From: Butyricicoccus sp.
GTDB taxonomy: Bacteria > Bacillota > Clostridia > Oscillospirales > Butyricicoccaceae
Direction: 5' to 3'
Length of the DNA stretch: 64,000 nt
Assembly: GCA_017886875.1 (NCBI GenBank)
Contig: JAGHIZ010000069.1
Span: forward strand, 1 to 64,000
The notes under the pieces are model-generated. The model was not told the origin of the DNA. It saw only the letters and a program-made list of their open reading frames with translations, and did no database searches. Shown here piece by piece: positions 7,176 to 16,530 of this stretch. A program made the position numbers and the translations under genes. Numbering within the stretch: the stretch's first letter is position 1; the number at the start of each line of letters is the position of its first letter.

Positions 7176-8153
7176 CTATACTTTAATTCTTATTTCTCCC
7201 GCTTGTAAAATAGCTGTTAAGCCATTTTCTTTTTCTACAATTAAGTTTCCAGCATTATTTACACCTTTGCATATTGCGTTATAATGTTCGCTAGCAGTAT
7301 AAACCTCAACTGTTTCATTTTTGCAACAAAGTCTATCATCATAGAGCTTTAAAATCTTAGCTGCACCATTTTCAGAACAAAGAATATCATAACATTCTTC
7401 AAAAACATTTAAAAGTGTAGCCGCTATTTCAGCTCTTCTTGGTGGATTTTCGCAAAACTGAGCAATAGAGCCTGCTATATTTTGCAGCTCTGGCGGCATT
7501 TTTGAAATATCTGTTCTAACATTTATACCTATTCCCACTACAACATAATCTATATTACCTGTTTCGCCTTCAATAGATGCTTCAGTTAATATTCCGCATA
7601 GCTTTCTTTTATTTAAAAATACATCATTAACCCATTTTATCTGTGGCTTTAAATCAGTACAGCTTTCTATTGTTTTACAAGCAGCAACAGCGGCTAATAT
7701 AGTGAGAAAACTTAGATTTTCAAGTGACATATTAGGCTTTAATAATATACTTGTGTATACTCCACCATCTGGAGATGTAAAGCTTCTTCCCATACGTCCT
7801 TTACCAGCTGTTTGACGTGTGGATATAACTGCAAAACCTTCTTCTTTATGTGAATATTCATTTTTTAAAACAGTATTTGTTGATGTAACTTCAGGTAAAA
7901 CTATAAGTGATGAACCAATAATCTTGGTTTTTCTTAGTGCATGTATGCTTTGCTCATTTATAGTATCATCATCATTTGCAAGAGAGTAGCCGCCACCCGT
8001 TACAGATATTATGTTCATTCCCTCATCACGAAGTGAAGAAATAGCTTTCCATATAGCAGCCCTTGATACACCTAGTTTTTTTGCAAGCATACCGCCAGAG
8101 ATTTGTTTACCTCGATTTATTTCAAGCTCATAAAGTACTTTTTCACGAACCAT
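7176..8153 (-). CDS. birA: Bifunctional biotin-protein ligase / biotin repressor BirA
   Basis: A 325-residue class II BirA. An N-terminal winged helix (residues 1-60, GMLAKKLGVSRAAIWKAI) binds biotin operators. The central ligase domain has the biotinyl-AMP loop GKGRMGRS, the KWVNDVFLNKRKLCGIL segment with the catalytic lysine, and VVVGIGINV. A small SH3-like C-terminal domain follows. It makes biotinyl-5'-AMP, transfers biotin to carboxylase lysines and represses biotin genes when demand is low. The ribosome site is AGGAGGGG on the minus strand just upstream. It is divergent from the YlmH-type gene. Confidence 0.95.
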   Translation of the reverse strand: MVREKVLYELEINRGKQISGGMLAKKLGVSRAAIWKAISSLRDEGMNIISVTGGGYSLANDDDTINEQSIHALRKTKIIGSSLIVLPEVTSTNTVLKNEYSHKEEGFAVISTRQTAGKGRMGRSFTSPDGGVYTSILLKPNMSLENLSFLTILAAVAACKTIESCTDLKPQIKWVNDVFLNKRKLCGILTEASIEGETGNIDYVVVGIGINVRTDISKMPPELQNIAGSIAQFCENPPRRAEIAATLLNVFEECYDILCSENGAAKILKLYDDRLCCKNETVEVYTASEHYNAICKGVNNAGNLIVEKENGLTAILQAGEIRIKV

Positions 8154-8230
8154 AAAACCCCTCCTGTGAAAAACTTCTTTTTATATTGTAACATACTATA
8201 TAATAAATTAACAACGGAGATAATATTTAT

Positions 8231-9028
8231 ATGAAACAAAAACAGGATATAATACGCTCACTTGCTCAAAATGAAGATGATAAAATTTTGATTGCGTCAG
8301 TGCTTGATAAACTTGAAACCTGTTTAAGTAAAAACTATATGACAAATACAAGATTTTTAGATTTGCGTCAAAGGGCATTAGCAGAAAGAGCTATAAATGA
8401 GGCAGGAGGCAAATATAACTGTGTGTTTTGGGGTGGTTATGAAGATGCTGAAAGAACATGTGCAATATTCTTTCCAGATTATATGACAAAAGAAGATTGT
8501 TTGAAAAATAGTCCAATAGTTTTATTAAGGGCAGTTAAAAACCAACAAGATAATTTAACGCATAGAGATTATTTAGGTTCTATTATGGGTATGCAGTTAA
8601 ATAGAGATAGAATAGGTGATATTTTAGTGAGCTCTAATGGTGCTGAAATACTTGTAATGCAGGAAGTAGCCGAATTTATACAAATGAATTTAGTACAAGC
8701 TGGAAGAAAACAAATATCAGTGTCACCAAAACCATTAGAAGATTTAATAATACCTATAGAAAATCAAACAGAAGGCAGTGGTTCAGTGGCTTCACTTAGG
8801 ATTGACAGTATTATTTCATTGGTATTTAAACTTTCAAGGGGTGATGCTAAAGAGTATATTGAGAAAGGTATGGTTTTTGTAAATAATAAGCCATGTTTAA
8901 AAGCGGGTTTGGATATAAATATAGGTGACAGAATAACAGTAAGAACCAAAGGAAGATGCAAAATAACCGAGCTTGGTGGTCAAAGTCGTAAAGGACGACA
9001 ATTTGTAAATTATATCAAAAGTGTATAA
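8231..9028 (+). CDS. YlmH-type S4-domain RNA-binding protein
   Basis: A 265-residue YlmH family protein with an N-terminal YlmH-specific domain (about 1-170, containing YNCVFWGGYEDAERTCAIFFP) and a C-terminal S4 RNA-binding domain (about 185-245, LRIDSIISLVFKLSRGDAKE...FVNNKP). In Bacillus, YlmH binds ribosomes and 50S-peptidyl-tRNA complexes in ribosome quality control and is usually in the division/ylm cluster near divIVA. Here it stands outside that context. It starts with ATG behind GGAG. No terminator follows; an SLH gene with its own promoter comes next. Confidence 0.88.
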   Translation: MKQKQDIIRSLAQNEDDKILIASVLDKLETCLSKNYMTNTRFLDLRQRALAERAINEAGGKYNCVFWGGYEDAERTCAIFFPDYMTKEDCLKNSPIVLLRAVKNQQDNLTHRDYLGSIMGMQLNRDRIGDILVSSNGAEILVMQEVAEFIQMNLVQAGRKQISVSPKPLEDLIIPIENQTEGSGSVASLRIDSIISLVFKLSRGDAKEYIEKGMVFVNNKPCLKAGLDINIGDRITVRTKGRCKITELGGQSRKGRQFVNYIKSV

Positions 9029-9083
9029 TATATTAAGTTTAAGCTTAATGCATTGAAAAATATATGCTAAAAGTGTATAATAT
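9017..9083 (+). repeat. 15-bp direct repeat around the SLH promoter
   Basis: AAAAGTGTATAATAT occurs at 9017-9031 (over the end of the S4 gene) and again at 9069-9083, 52 bp apart. The second copy contains the TATAAT of the SLH promoter. The first has no matching -35. Confidence 0.7.
9053..9081 (+). promoter_or_regulatory. Sigma-A promoter of the large SLH gene
   Basis: TTGAAA (9053-9058), 17-bp spacer, TATAAT (9076-9081). The GTG start codon is at 9117, preceded by GAGGTG (9104-9109). Confidence 0.8.
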
Positions 9084-9116
9084 AGCATGATAAAAAATAA
9101 CTACGAGGTGATTTTT

Positions 9117-11717
9117 GTGAAAAAAAGAATACTTGCAGCAATCATGTCTGCCTCTATTATAATAGGCACAATGCCGACGGCTTTTGCTGCTAGTGATATA
9201 ACTGGTCACTGGTCAGAAAAGTATATTACATATCTAAATGAGCAAGGTGTTATAAATCCAAATGCTCAAACAGGTAACTATACACCTGATGCCACTATAA
9301 GCCGTGCAGAATTTATTAGATATATAAATAGAGCATTTCATTTTACAGAAAAAGCTGAAATAAATTATACTGATGTTGATGAAGATGCTTGGTATTATCC
9401 AGAAATACAAATAGCTGAAAAATATGGCTATATAAATGGCGTAGGTAATAATAAAATGGACCCTGATGGTAGTATCACACGTGAACAAGCTACGACTATT
9501 ATCGGTAGACTTTATAAAACAACTACAGCAGATGCAGTAAAACCTAGTCAGCTTTCATTTACTGATAAAGATAAAATAAATACTTGGAGTGCTGGCTATA
9601 TTTATGAAGCTGTAAAAAAAGGATATATCACAGGTTATCCTGAAGGCGATTTTAAACCACAAAATACTATAAGACGTTCGGAAATCGCTAAAATCCTGTA
9701 TTCATATCTTGGTAATTCACTTAGCGAAGAAGGTGCAGAATATACAGGTGCCGATTTTAGAAATGATGTTGAAAATGTAACAATTTCTGAAGGTTGTACG
9801 CTGTCTAATGCTGAAATAGGCGGAGATTTATATATAACAGAAGGTCTTGGTTCAGATAATGTTACATTAAGAAATGTATCAATGACAGGTACACTTGTTA
9901 TTTCAGGCGGTAATGTCACTCTTGAAAATATAGATGCACCTACAGTTATTATTGCATCTTCTATGAACCGTTTGGTTGAGGTTACAGCAACAGGTAATAC
10001 AAATGTTTCTTTAACAGAAATTCAAAGCACAGCTACATTAAAAGAAACAGGTCTTGATGTTTCAGCAGGTGGTTTTAGTGATGCCTCTATCTCAGGTGGT
10101 TCATCTAGTACTGTAACTATTGATGGTAAGCTATGGAATGTTGATGTGCTTGGAAACACATCTTTGATACTTTCTACCACATCAGAAATTAATACCTTAA
10201 ATATGAAAGCAGCAGGTAATGTAAGCGGATATGGTAAAATAGCTCAAGCTAATATTTCAGCAAATGGTTCTAATTTCTCTATCACACCTGATAGTTATCA
10301 ATTATCTGGTGGTGTTTCTGCAACTATAAACGGTAATGTGGTTAAATCAGAAACCGCTGTATCTATAACACCAGATAACATAACTTGGGATAAGGGAGCA
10401 GAGCAAACACAGGATTATTTTGATTTTGTGTTATCTCAGTCACCTACAACACTTGAAAAAGTTGAGCTTGAAGGAAAAAATCTAACTGTTGGCACGGATT
10501 ATAGAACAACTGAAGACGGTATACGTTTATATGCTACATTCTTAAAAAGTATATCAACAGAAGGAAATTATGTGCTAGATTTAACATTCTCAGGTGGTGC
10601 AAAAGCAAAGTTAAATTTAACTATTGTTGATACTTCAAAAAATACTGTAACTCCAACAAGTGCTGTTTTTGATAAAAACCCTGCATCTGCAAATAATGGT
10701 AGCTTATATTTTACTATCACATCTGCAAAAGGCGTTTTACTTAACAATGTAACTGTGTCAGGTAAGACACTTACAATGGGTGATGATTATGTTTATCAAT
10801 CATCAACTGGTGTTGTAGAGATTAAATCAAGTTATTTAAATTCCAAAGGTATAGGAACATTTAATATAACATTTAATATGTCAAAAAATAATTCAGTTAC
10901 TGCACAAGTTAATATTACTGACTCGACTCCAGTAAATGCACTTTCTTCTACACAGATTGATTTCGATGCAAATTCAGAAAGCACAGAATATAATGATGTA
11001 AGTGTTAAGTTAAATGCTGCAAATAATGCAACACTTAAACAAATTGTTGCAGTTGGTACAGATAAAATACTTGATGAAGGTTGGCATTATACAATATCTT
11101 CTACAGGTGATGTTTTAATAAATAAATCAGCTCTTGCATCACTTGCATCTGATGGAAGAAGTTATATAGATTTACGTTTTGAAATGTCAGAGGGAGTAAA
11201 TCCTGTTTTAAGAGTAAATTATGTAACTACTTATGCAGTTAGAGTAGCAATAACCGATGATTTAGGTTCAGCTGTAAAAAATGCATCAGTAAATATAGCT
11301 CCTCAAGATAGCACAGATGAGTCAGCTTCAAAAGCACAAGAAAAAATAAGTGACTCATCAGGTATAGCAACATTTTATGTAAAAAAAGGTAATTATACTA
11401 TAAGTGTTAGTGGTGCAAATTTTGAGAAAGTTACTAAAAATATAAATGTATCATACGCACAAAGTGTTAATATGAATGTAGAAATTGAGGAAACTGTTAA
11501 AATAGCAGTTACTGAAAGTTCAGGTGCTTATGTAAATGGTGCAGTTGTAACTTTGGATAATCAAACAGCTACAACTGGTGAAGATGGTATGGTATCATTT
11601 AATGTAAAACGTGGTGTGCATACTTTAACCGTTACAGCTGATGGTTACTCAACATATTCAAATAGAAATTTTGAAGTAAAATCATCAATAACTCAAAGAG
11701 TTACCATGTCTAAATAA
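9117..11717 (+). CDS. Large SLH-domain surface protein with X2-like and SpaA/CarboxypepD-like modules
   Basis: An exported protein of about 866 residues. The GTG at 9117 is chosen because GAGGTG precedes it and the protein then starts with a clean signal peptide (KKRILAAIMSASIIIGTMP, cleaved after AFA). Three S-layer homology domains (about 25-205; DITGHWSEKYI, TDVDEDAWYYPEIQIAEKYG, FTDKDKINTWSAGYI) anchor it to pyruvylated wall polymer. A beta-helix-like stretch (about 215-415) follows, then three related modules of about 90-100 residues resembling X2/CBM_X2 Ig folds (about 420-515, 520-610 and 615-715; TVSGKTLTMGDDYVY is typical), then two carboxypeptidase-regulatory/SpaA-like domains (about 715-866). 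No catalytic domain is visible. It is probably an S-layer or adhesion protein. Confidence 0.88.
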   Translation: MKKRILAAIMSASIIIGTMPTAFAASDITGHWSEKYITYLNEQGVINPNAQTGNYTPDATISRAEFIRYINRAFHFTEKAEINYTDVDEDAWYYPEIQIAEKYGYINGVGNNKMDPDGSITREQATTIIGRLYKTTTADAVKPSQLSFTDKDKINTWSAGYIYEAVKKGYITGYPEGDFKPQNTIRRSEIAKILYSYLGNSLSEEGAEYTGADFRNDVENVTISEGCTLSNAEIGGDLYITEGLGSDNVTLRNVSMTGTLVISGGNVTLENIDAPTVIIASSMNRLVEVTATGNTNVSLTEIQSTATLKETGLDVSAGGFSDASISGGSSSTVTIDGKLWNVDVLGNTSLILSTTSEINTLNMKAAGNVSGYGKIAQANISANGSNFSITPDSYQLSGGVSATINGNVVKSETAVSITPDNITWDKGAEQTQDYFDFVLSQSPTTLEKVELEGKNLTVGTDYRTTEDGIRLYATFLKSISTEGNYVLDLTFSGGAKAKLNLTIVDTSKNTVTPTSAVFDKNPASANNGSLYFTITSAKGVLLNNVTVSGKTLTMGDDYVYQSSTGVVEIKSSYLNSKGIGTFNITFNMSKNNSVTAQVNITDSTPVNALSSTQIDFDANSESTEYNDVSVKLNAANNATLKQIVAVGTDKILDEGWHYTISSTGDVLINKSALASLASDGRSYIDLRFEMSEGVNPVLRVNYVTTYAVRVAITDDLGSAVKNASVNIAPQDSTDESASKAQEKISDSSGIATFYVKKGNYTISVSGANFEKVTKNINVSYAQSVNMNVEIEETVKIAVTESSGAYVNGAVVTLDNQTATTGEDGMVSFNVKRGVHTLTVTADGYSTYSNRNFEVKSSITQRVTMSK

Positions 11718-11723
11718 AAATTA

Positions 11724-11754
11724 AAACTCCAAGGTTTAGCCTTGGAGTTTTTTT
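11724..11754 (+). terminator. Intrinsic terminator after the SLH gene
   Basis: AACTCCAAGG (11725-11734) pairs with CCTTGGAGTT (11740-11749) and runs into a T-run. It overlaps the stop codon of the convergent alkD-like gene. Confidence 0.85.
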
Positions 11755-12419
11755 ATCCTTAAAGTTTTTAAAAATATCTTTTGTTCATTGCTTATTCTAT
11801 GACTATCTATTGCTTTTTGAATTGCCTTTTGATGTATAAATTTATCCAGTTTTTGCTCTGTTATGTATTTAATAGCAAAGTCATACTGTTTTGTAAGAGC
11901 TTCAGCAAAATACCATGCAACCATCATTTTAACATAATATTCTTCATTTTTTATATTGCATACTAGGTCTAAATATTCTGTTTTAAACATATCATCAAGA
12001 TAGTAACGCAAAAGTACGCCTATTGCAAATCTTATATGATATGTTTTACCTGAATTAAGCCATATTTTGACCTGATTTATAAGATTTTCAGGGTGTTTTT
12101 TGAAAAGCTTTGGATTTAATAAATCACAAGTTGCCCAATTATCAACATAATCTAAAAATTGTGATAATTCAGCTATTAGTTTATCATAATCTTTAATATT
12201 ACAAATTATAAGCCCATGAAGATTATTTTCTTCATAATATTTATGAGGTAAATCAGATAAGTTAAAATTATATTCTTTTATTTGTTTTGAAAGTTTTCTA
12301 AGTTCAGGCATTCTAACACCAATAACTGTATTAGGCTCTATATTGGGTATAAGTTTGCAAGTAAACTCTTTATATGAAATATCTTGTAATGAAAAAAGCT
12401 TTTTTTGTATATCAGTCAT
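11736..12419 (-). CDS. DNA alkylation repair protein, AlkD family
   Basis: A 227-residue all-helical HEAT-like repeat protein of the AlkD DNA glycosylase family, which removes positively charged 3-methyl- and 7-methylpurines without base flipping. The YVDNWATCDLLNP segment (about residues 90-102) carries the tryptophan and catalytic aspartate positions expected for AlkD. A later MMVAWYFAEAL segment supplies another conserved tryptophan. The family also includes catalytically weak members, so activity is inferred. It lies downstream of purL behind a terminator and ends inside the SLH terminator. Confidence 0.88.
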   Translation of the reverse strand: MTDIQKKLFSLQDISYKEFTCKLIPNIEPNTVIGVRMPELRKLSKQIKEYNFNLSDLPHKYYEENNLHGLIICNIKDYDKLIAELSQFLDYVDNWATCDLLNPKLFKKHPENLINQVKIWLNSGKTYHIRFAIGVLLRYYLDDMFKTEYLDLVCNIKNEEYYVKMMVAWYFAEALTKQYDFAIKYITEQKLDKFIHQKAIQKAIDSHRISNEQKIFLKTLRIKKLQG

Positions 12420-12439
12420 ATAAATTCTCCTAAAAATGA

Positions 12440-12472
12440 AAAAGATGCAGTTTAAAACTGCATCTTTTTAAA
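12440..12472 (-). terminator. Intrinsic terminator after purL
   Basis: AAAAGATGCAGTTT and AAACTGCATCTTTT (12440-12468) form a long near-perfect stem. It sits between the purL stop and the alkD-like start, with T-rich sequence on the minus strand. Confidence 0.8.
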
Positions 12473-15400
12473 TTATTTAAAGTACTTTACGCCACTTTCA
12501 AATAGAGGCTGATATTTATTACCATAAATATTACGACCAACATAAGGGGTGTAACGTTCAGTGTGTCCCATCTTACCAAGTACACGACCATCTGGAGAAG
12601 TAATACCTTCTATTGCACACATAGAACCATTAGGGTTATAAGCAATATCCATAGATGGATTGCCGTTAAGGTCGGTGTATTGGAATGCAACTTGACCATT
12701 TGCAATAAGTGAGTCAACAACATTTTGAGGTGCTACAAAACGACCTTCACCGTGAGAAATTGCAATAGAATGTAAATCACCAACTTCACAGCATGATAGC
12801 CAAGGGCTTTTTACAGATGCAATACGAGTTGTTACATAAGATGACTGGTGACGACCAATTAAATTAAATGTTAAAGTTGGGTCGTTTTCGGTCATTTGGT
12901 CACGAATTTCACCATAAGGCACTAAACCAAGCTTAATAAGTGCTTGGAAACCGTTACAAATACCAAGCATTAAGCCATCACGCTTATGTAGTAAGTTGTG
13001 AATTTCTTCCTTGAGTTCTGGGTTTCTTAGGAATGAGGCGATAAACTTACCAGAACCATCTGGCTCATCACCACCAGAAAAACCACCTGGTAAAATCATC
13101 ATTTGAGCATTAGAGATAGCCTTTTTAAGCTGCTCGGCAGACTCAGAAAGTGCATCAGCAGAGAAGTTACGAACAACTACAATTTCAGCCTTACCACCAG
13201 CAGTTTCAACAGCCTTTGCAGTATCATATTCACAGTTTGTTCCAGGGAATACAGGAATAACTGCAAGAGGTTTTGCATTTTTAACAGCTGGTGCAGATAT
13301 ATTACGCTCAGTGTAAGAAATGGTTTTTAGTTTATCATCATAAGCAGGTGCTTTTGTAGGGAATACACTTTCAAGACGTCCTTCAAATGCAGTTTTAAGC
13401 TCATCAAGAGTGATTTGTTCGCCACAAATTGAAATAGTTTGAGCTTCCACTGTTTGACCAACCTTCCAAGCATGAGCAAGCTCGGTTGTAGTTTCAATTA
13501 AAATACCGCCAAAATTCTTTAAGAATAGTGCATCAACTGGGAAAGAATTGTCAAATTCAAAGCCGATATCATTACCTATTGCCATTTTGCAGATACCTTC
13601 AGCAACGCCACCAGTAGATAATGCCCAAGCAGAAACAGCAGTACCATCAGAAATCATGCGATAAGCATCTTCCCAAGTGGATTTAATAGTTTCATAATCT
13701 GGTGAACCATCTTCATTATATGCAGCATCAAGCAGATATACATAGTTACCAGCAGACTTAAACTCAGGGGAGATAAGTTTATCTGCATCATGTGGAACAA
13801 TAGCAAAAGAAACAAGTGTTGGTGGAACGTCCATGTCATCAAATGAACCAGACATAGAGTCTTTACCACCGATTGCACCCAAACATAGCTCCTCTTGTGC
13901 AGTATAAGCACCTAAAAGTGCAGAAAGAGGTTTACCAAAACGCTTAGGGTCTTTACCTAGACGCTCGAAATATTCTTGGAATGTTAAATATGCATCTTCA
14001 TATTTACAGCCAGCTGCAACAAGCTTTGCAACAGACTCAATAACAGCAGCAGATGCACCTAAAAATGGGTTTTGCTCAGTATAGTAAGGGTCAAAACCAT
14101 ATGCCATAACAGATGCAGTTGCAGACTGTCCGCTTTGTACTGGAAGTGTGGCAGCCATAACCTGTGCAGGCGTAAGCTGATTTTTACCACCAAATGGCAT
14201 AAATACAGAGCTTGCACCGATTGAACCGTCAAAACGCTCTACAAGACCACGTTCAAGACAGATATTTAGTGAAGAAGCATGATTTAATAGCTTTTGCTTT
14301 ATTGTTTCACCGTCTGGAGTTCTTTCGATAGATGGTGCAGGCATAGCGTCAATATGTGCGTCAACATGCTTTGCACAGCCATTTGTATTTAAAAAGTCAC
14401 GGGAAACATCAGCTATATATTTGCCGTTCCACTTCATACGTAGACGGTTTGTATCAGTTACAACAGCAACCTTAACAGCTTCTATATTTTCCTTTGCAGC
14501 TTCAGCAATAAAGCGGTCAGCATCTTCTGCATGAACTACAACAGCCATACGCTCTTGTGACTCAGAAATAGCAAGCTCTGTGCCATCAAGACCATCATAT
14601 TTTTTAGGTACAGCATTTAGGTCAATATCAAGACCATCTGCAAGTTCACCAATAGCAACAGATACACCGCCTGCACCAAAGTCATTACAACGACGTATCA
14701 TCTTTGTGACTTCGGCATTGCGGAATAAACGCTGGATTTTACGTTCCTCTGGTGGGTTACCCTTTTGAACTTCTGCACCACAGGTTTCAAGTGAGGTTTC
14801 TGTATGCTTTTTAGAAGAACCAGTAGCACCACCGCAGCCATCACGACCGGTTTTGCCGCCAAGTAAAATAACAATATCGCCAGCTTCAGGCATTTCACGG
14901 ATTACATTTTCCGCAGGAGCAGCACCCACAACAGCACCAATTTCCATACGTTTCGCAACATATCCAGGGTGATAGATTTCATGTACAAGACCAGTTGCAA
15001 GCCCTATCTGGTTACCATAAGACGCATAACCAGCAGCAGCAGTGGTACAAAGCTTACGCTGAGGAAGTTTATGAGGTAAAGTTTCAGACAGCGGCACAGT
15101 TGGGTCACCAGCACCAGTTACACGCATAGCCTGATATACATATGAGCGACCGGAAAGCGGGTCACGAATAGCACCACCAAGACAAGTGGCAGCACCACCA
15201 AACGGTTCAATCTCGGTTGGGTGGTTATGGGTTTCGTTTTTAAACATTAACAGCCAGTCTTCAAGACGCTGTAAACCATCAGCATCATTAACTTTAACCT
15301 TGATTTTAATAGAACAAGCATTGATTTCTTCTGACTCGTCAATATTCTTTAAATAGCCACGTTTTTTAAGCACCTTTGCAGCAGCAGTAGCAATATCCAT

Positions 15401-16219
15401 AAGGGTTACAGGACGCTTTGCAGCTTTTTCTTCACCGTAAACCTCTGTTCTAGCTGCAAGATAGCGTTCAAATGCAGCTTGAACCATTGGGTCATCAATA
15501 ACAGTGTTATCAATTTCGGTTAAGAAAGTTGTATGTCGGCAATGGTCAGACCAATATGTATCAACCATACGAACTTCAGTGATTGTTGGATTGCGTTTTT
15601 CTTCATTAGCAAAGTAGTTTTGTAGGAACTTTAGGTCATCTAAATCCATTGCAAGACCTAAATTTGACAGCATTTCAGAAAGTGCAGCTTCGTCCATTGA
15701 AATAAAACCATCAATGGTATCAACTTCAGTTGGAATTTCATAGACTGCTTTTAGTGTTTCTGGCTTGTCCATAGAAGCTTCTCTTGCTTCAACAGGGTTA
15801 ATAAGGTAAGAGCGAACTTTATTCATTTCCTCATCTGTGAGTTTGCCCTCAAGCACATAAATTTTAGCTGCTGAAACATTAGGACGGTTTTCACCAGTGA
15901 GTAACTGAACACATTGTGCACAAGAGTCTGCACGCTGGTCAAATTGTCCTGGAAGTGGTTCTACTGCCAAAATAGAGTAATCGCCCTTGGATTGTGGGAA
16001 GAATTCGTCATAGCATACATCTGCCATAGGCTCAGAAAAAACAATGTGTTTTGCTTTTTCATAAATTTCATCAGATACGCCTTCTATATCATATCTGCAA
16101 AGATAACGTACACCAGTTAAGTTTTTAATCTCTAACTGGTTAACAAGTGTATCGAATAGTCCTTTTGCCTCTACATCAAAGGTTGGACGCTTCTCAGAAT
16201 AACAACGGTATACTGCCAT
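12473..16219 (-). CDS. purL: Phosphoribosylformylglycinamidine synthase, long form
   Basis: A 1248-residue single-chain FGAM synthase that converts FGAR, ATP and glutamine to FGAM in purine biosynthesis. It has an N-terminal PurS-like domain (about 1-150), a linker with TYWSDHCRHTTF, two AIR-synthase-like halves (ETHNHPTEIEPFGGAATC near 330; GGKNQLTPAQVMAA near 660) and a C-terminal class I glutaminase domain with the nucleophile in LGICNGFQAL (C1088) and a later HGEGRF histidine. The long form in place of separate purL/purQ/purS is common in Clostridia. Many pur genes cluster, but here it stands alone with its own promoter. Confidence 0.97.
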   Translation of the reverse strand: MAVYRCYSEKRPTFDVEAKGLFDTLVNQLEIKNLTGVRYLCRYDIEGVSDEIYEKAKHIVFSEPMADVCYDEFFPQSKGDYSILAVEPLPGQFDQRADSCAQCVQLLTGENRPNVSAAKIYVLEGKLTDEEMNKVRSYLINPVEAREASMDKPETLKAVYEIPTEVDTIDGFISMDEAALSEMLSNLGLAMDLDDLKFLQNYFANEEKRNPTITEVRMVDTYWSDHCRHTTFLTEIDNTVIDDPMVQAAFERYLAARTEVYGEEKAAKRPVTLMDIATAAAKVLKKRGYLKNIDESEEINACSIKIKVKVNDADGLQRLEDWLLMFKNETHNHPTEIEPFGGAATCLGGAIRDPLSGRSYVYQAMRVTGAGDPTVPLSETLPHKLPQRKLCTTAAAGYASYGNQIGLATGLVHEIYHPGYVAKRMEIGAVVGAAPAENVIREMPEAGDIVILLGGKTGRDGCGGATGSSKKHTETSLETCGAEVQKGNPPEERKIQRLFRNAEVTKMIRRCNDFGAGGVSVAIGELADGLDIDLNAVPKKYDGLDGTELAISESQERMAVVVHAEDADRFIAEAAKENIEAVKVAVVTDTNRLRMKWNGKYIADVSRDFLNTNGCAKHVDAHIDAMPAPSIERTPDGETIKQKLLNHASSLNICLERGLVERFDGSIGASSVFMPFGGKNQLTPAQVMAATLPVQSGQSATASVMAYGFDPYYTEQNPFLGASAAVIESVAKLVAAGCKYEDAYLTFQEYFERLGKDPKRFGKPLSALLGAYTAQEELCLGAIGGKDSMSGSFDDMDVPPTLVSFAIVPHDADKLISPEFKSAGNYVYLLDAAYNEDGSPDYETIKSTWEDAYRMISDGTAVSAWALSTGGVAEGICKMAIGNDIGFEFDNSFPVDALFLKNFGGILIETTTELAHAWKVGQTVEAQTISICGEQITLDELKTAFEGRLESVFPTKAPAYDDKLKTISYTERNISAPAVKNAKPLAVIPVFPGTNCEYDTAKAVETAGGKAEIVVVRNFSADALSESAEQLKKAISNAQMMILPGGFSGGDEPDGSGKFIASFLRNPELKEEIHNLLHKRDGLMLGICNGFQALIKLGLVPYGEIRDQMTENDPTLTFNLIGRHQSSYVTTRIASVKSPWLSCCEVGDLHSIAISHGEGRFVAPQNVVDSLIANGQVAFQYTDLNGNPSMDIAYNPNGSMCAIEGITSPDGRVLGKMGHTERYTPYVGRNIYGNKYQPLFESGVKYFK

Positions 16220-16319
16220 GGTGAACTCCTTTATCGTTCTGAATTTGGTCGAATAGACAATAAAAAATCGGGTAAAACCTTGTTTTTTCGCCTTAGACCA
16301 TCATTTTTTTAACAATAAT

Positions 16320-16348
16320 ATCATACAGCATTGTAAACTTTCAATCAA
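16320..16348 (-). promoter_or_regulatory. Putative sigma-A promoter of purL
   Basis: On the minus strand, TTGATT (16343-16348), 17-bp spacer, TATGAT (16320-16325). The purL start is about 100 nt downstream. Confidence 0.55.
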
Positions 16349-16370
16349 GCGATAAATTGACAAAACCGCA

Positions 16371-16398
16371 TTGAAATTCCTGCCCACTCGTGTATAAT
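16371..16398 (+). promoter_or_regulatory. rpe promoter P1
   Basis: TTGAAA (16371-16376), 16-bp spacer, TATAAT (16393-16398). A transcript from here starts near 16405, directly ahead of the hairpin 16409-16444. Confidence 0.65.
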
Positions 16399-16408
16399 TT
16401 AATCAAAG

Positions 16409-16444
16409 GGGGCAGACAATAAGCAGTTTTTTTATCGTCTGCCC
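16409..16444 (+). promoter_or_regulatory. 5' hairpin in the rpe leader
   Basis: GGGCAGAC (16409-16416) pairs with GTCTGCCC (16437-16444). The loop carries a T7 run, so it is not a standard terminator. It sits at the very 5' end of the P1 transcript. Confidence 0.5.
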
Positions 16445-16464
16445 TATATATAAAAAGCAAATAT

Positions 16465-16492
16465 TTGCTTGTAAATTATATTATGCTATAAT
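16465..16492 (+). promoter_or_regulatory. rpe promoter P2, extended -10
   Basis: TTGCTT (16465-16470), 16-bp spacer, TGC TATAAT (-10 at 16487-16492). The -35 overlaps the right arm of the palindrome 16455-16470, which could be a repressor site. Confidence 0.55.
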
Positions 16493-16530
16493 TTATAAAA
16501 AGGTTAATGTATGGAGAGGAATACGAGCCT

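Larger units (their letters stand above)
16220..16530. other. Intergenic region between divergent purL and rpe
   Basis: A 311-bp control region. The purL side (16220-16348) holds its leader and promoter. The leader contains a possible GGTC/GACC stem, but I find neither the purine riboswitch core nor a clear PurR box. The rpe side holds two promoters (16371-16398 and about 16465-16492), a hairpin (16409-16444) and a 16-bp perfect palindrome AAGCAAATATTTGCTT (16455-16470). Confidence 0.6.

Noticed and set aside
13654..13911. Separate small genes inside purL and other long genes on the other strand or frame
   Set aside because: They are out-of-frame shadows without ribosome sites or recognisable protein features.
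16220..16320. Purine riboswitch or PurR box in the purL leader
   Set aside because: A GGTC/GACC stem can be drawn, but the purine riboswitch core and a paired PurR motif are missing.
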